Source of the DNA: Hippasteria phrygiana
Lineage: Eukaryota > Echinodermata > Asteroidea > Valvatida > Goniasteridae
Direction of reading: 5' to 3'
DNA length: 64,000 bases
NCBI GenBank assembly: GCA_037893225.1
Contig: JAZGUH010000204.1
Span: 1 to 64,000, forward strand
Part shown: in pieces, positions 63,987 through 64,000 of the stretch
Layout of the letters: every line of letters begins with the position of its first letter
Numbering within the stretch: the stretch's first letter is position 1
Made by a program: the position numbers and the translations under genes
The notes under the pieces: generated by a model
Databases searched by the model: none
What the model saw: only the letters and a program-made list of their open reading frames with translations
Told to the model about the DNA's origin: nothing

Positions 63987-64000
63987 ATGAAATATCAACC

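Larger units (their letters stand above)
13181..64000 (+). repeat. Main clean 232-bp satellite array (about 219 monomers)
   Basis: Head-to-tail monomers run without interruption to the window edge. Almost all are exactly 232 bp; 231-bp exceptions are caused by a missing base, usually in the CCCTGGGG run or in GGCCAACATC. Units differ at a small set of linked positions, so each monomer can be typed. No transposon, spacer or unique sequence interrupts the array. The open frames of 75, 91, 113, 120 or up to 227 codons that tile it are not genes: 232 is not a multiple of 3, frames overlap each other by half a unit, and variants change residues and stops without any bias toward synonymous change. 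Confidence 0.97.

Noticed and set aside
13181..64000. CRISPR array
   Set aside because: Repeats are 232 bp and contiguous, with no unique spacers and no cas genes.
1..64000. tRNA, rRNA or other RNA gene
   Set aside because: No cloverleaf, rRNA core motif or comparable conserved RNA segment was seen apart from the weak B-box-like word noted above.
1..64000. Retroelement or transposon as the source of the array
   Set aside because: No reverse transcriptase, transposase, terminal repeats or target-site duplications are visible in the monomer or around it.

Overview
The window is almost entirely tandem-repeat DNA, and no protein-coding gene, RNA gene, mobile element or CRISPR array can be supported. 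The dominant sequence is one satellite family with a 232-bp monomer that is AT-rich by eye and contains one AGATCT site per unit. About 226 units lie in the + orientation on the right (about 11.55 kb to 64.0 kb), and about 37 lie in the opposite orientation on the left (1 to about 8.6 kb). Megabase-style tandem arrays of 200-odd-bp monomers, segmental duplications measured in whole monomers, and C/T and G/A variation concentrated at CpG sites point to eukaryotic heterochromatin in a CpG-methylating genome. I do not recognise the family and cannot name the organism.

Layout. (1) 1-8,570: satellite in reverse orientation, with many single-base indels that become denser to the right until monomer words dissolve. 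(2) About 8,571-11,550: a strongly strand-skewed G/T-rich stretch. By eye there is a single C (10,674) between 8,868 and 11,550. Parts of it are periodic at about 190-228 bp. (3) 11,551-about 13,180: satellite resumes abruptly in forward orientation, first noisy, then clean. (4) About 13,180-64,000: a clean, uninterrupted forward array.

The left arm from 1 to about 5,365 is an inverted, noisier copy of about 14,415-19,768, with the same order of monomer subtypes and shared private variants. The symmetry then breaks before the G/T-rich centre is reached. The centre is best read as either an inversion junction in the array or a fold-back/low-quality sequencing or assembly artefact. The gradual loss of monomer words, the loss of C, and a period that approaches 232 bp toward the clean flank favour the artefact.

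Inside the clean array, monomers are mosaics of a few diagnostic blocks. Whole strings of monomers are duplicated at offsets that are multiples of 232 bp (8, 10, 14, 19, 20, 26 and 30 monomers). There is no single fixed higher-order repeat length, which is the expected signature of repeated unequal exchange or gene conversion, possibly mixed with assembly error. The many 75- to 227-residue open frames are by-products of the repeat: 232 leaves remainder 1 on division by 3, so frames rotate from unit to unit and every type of frame ends at recurring stops.
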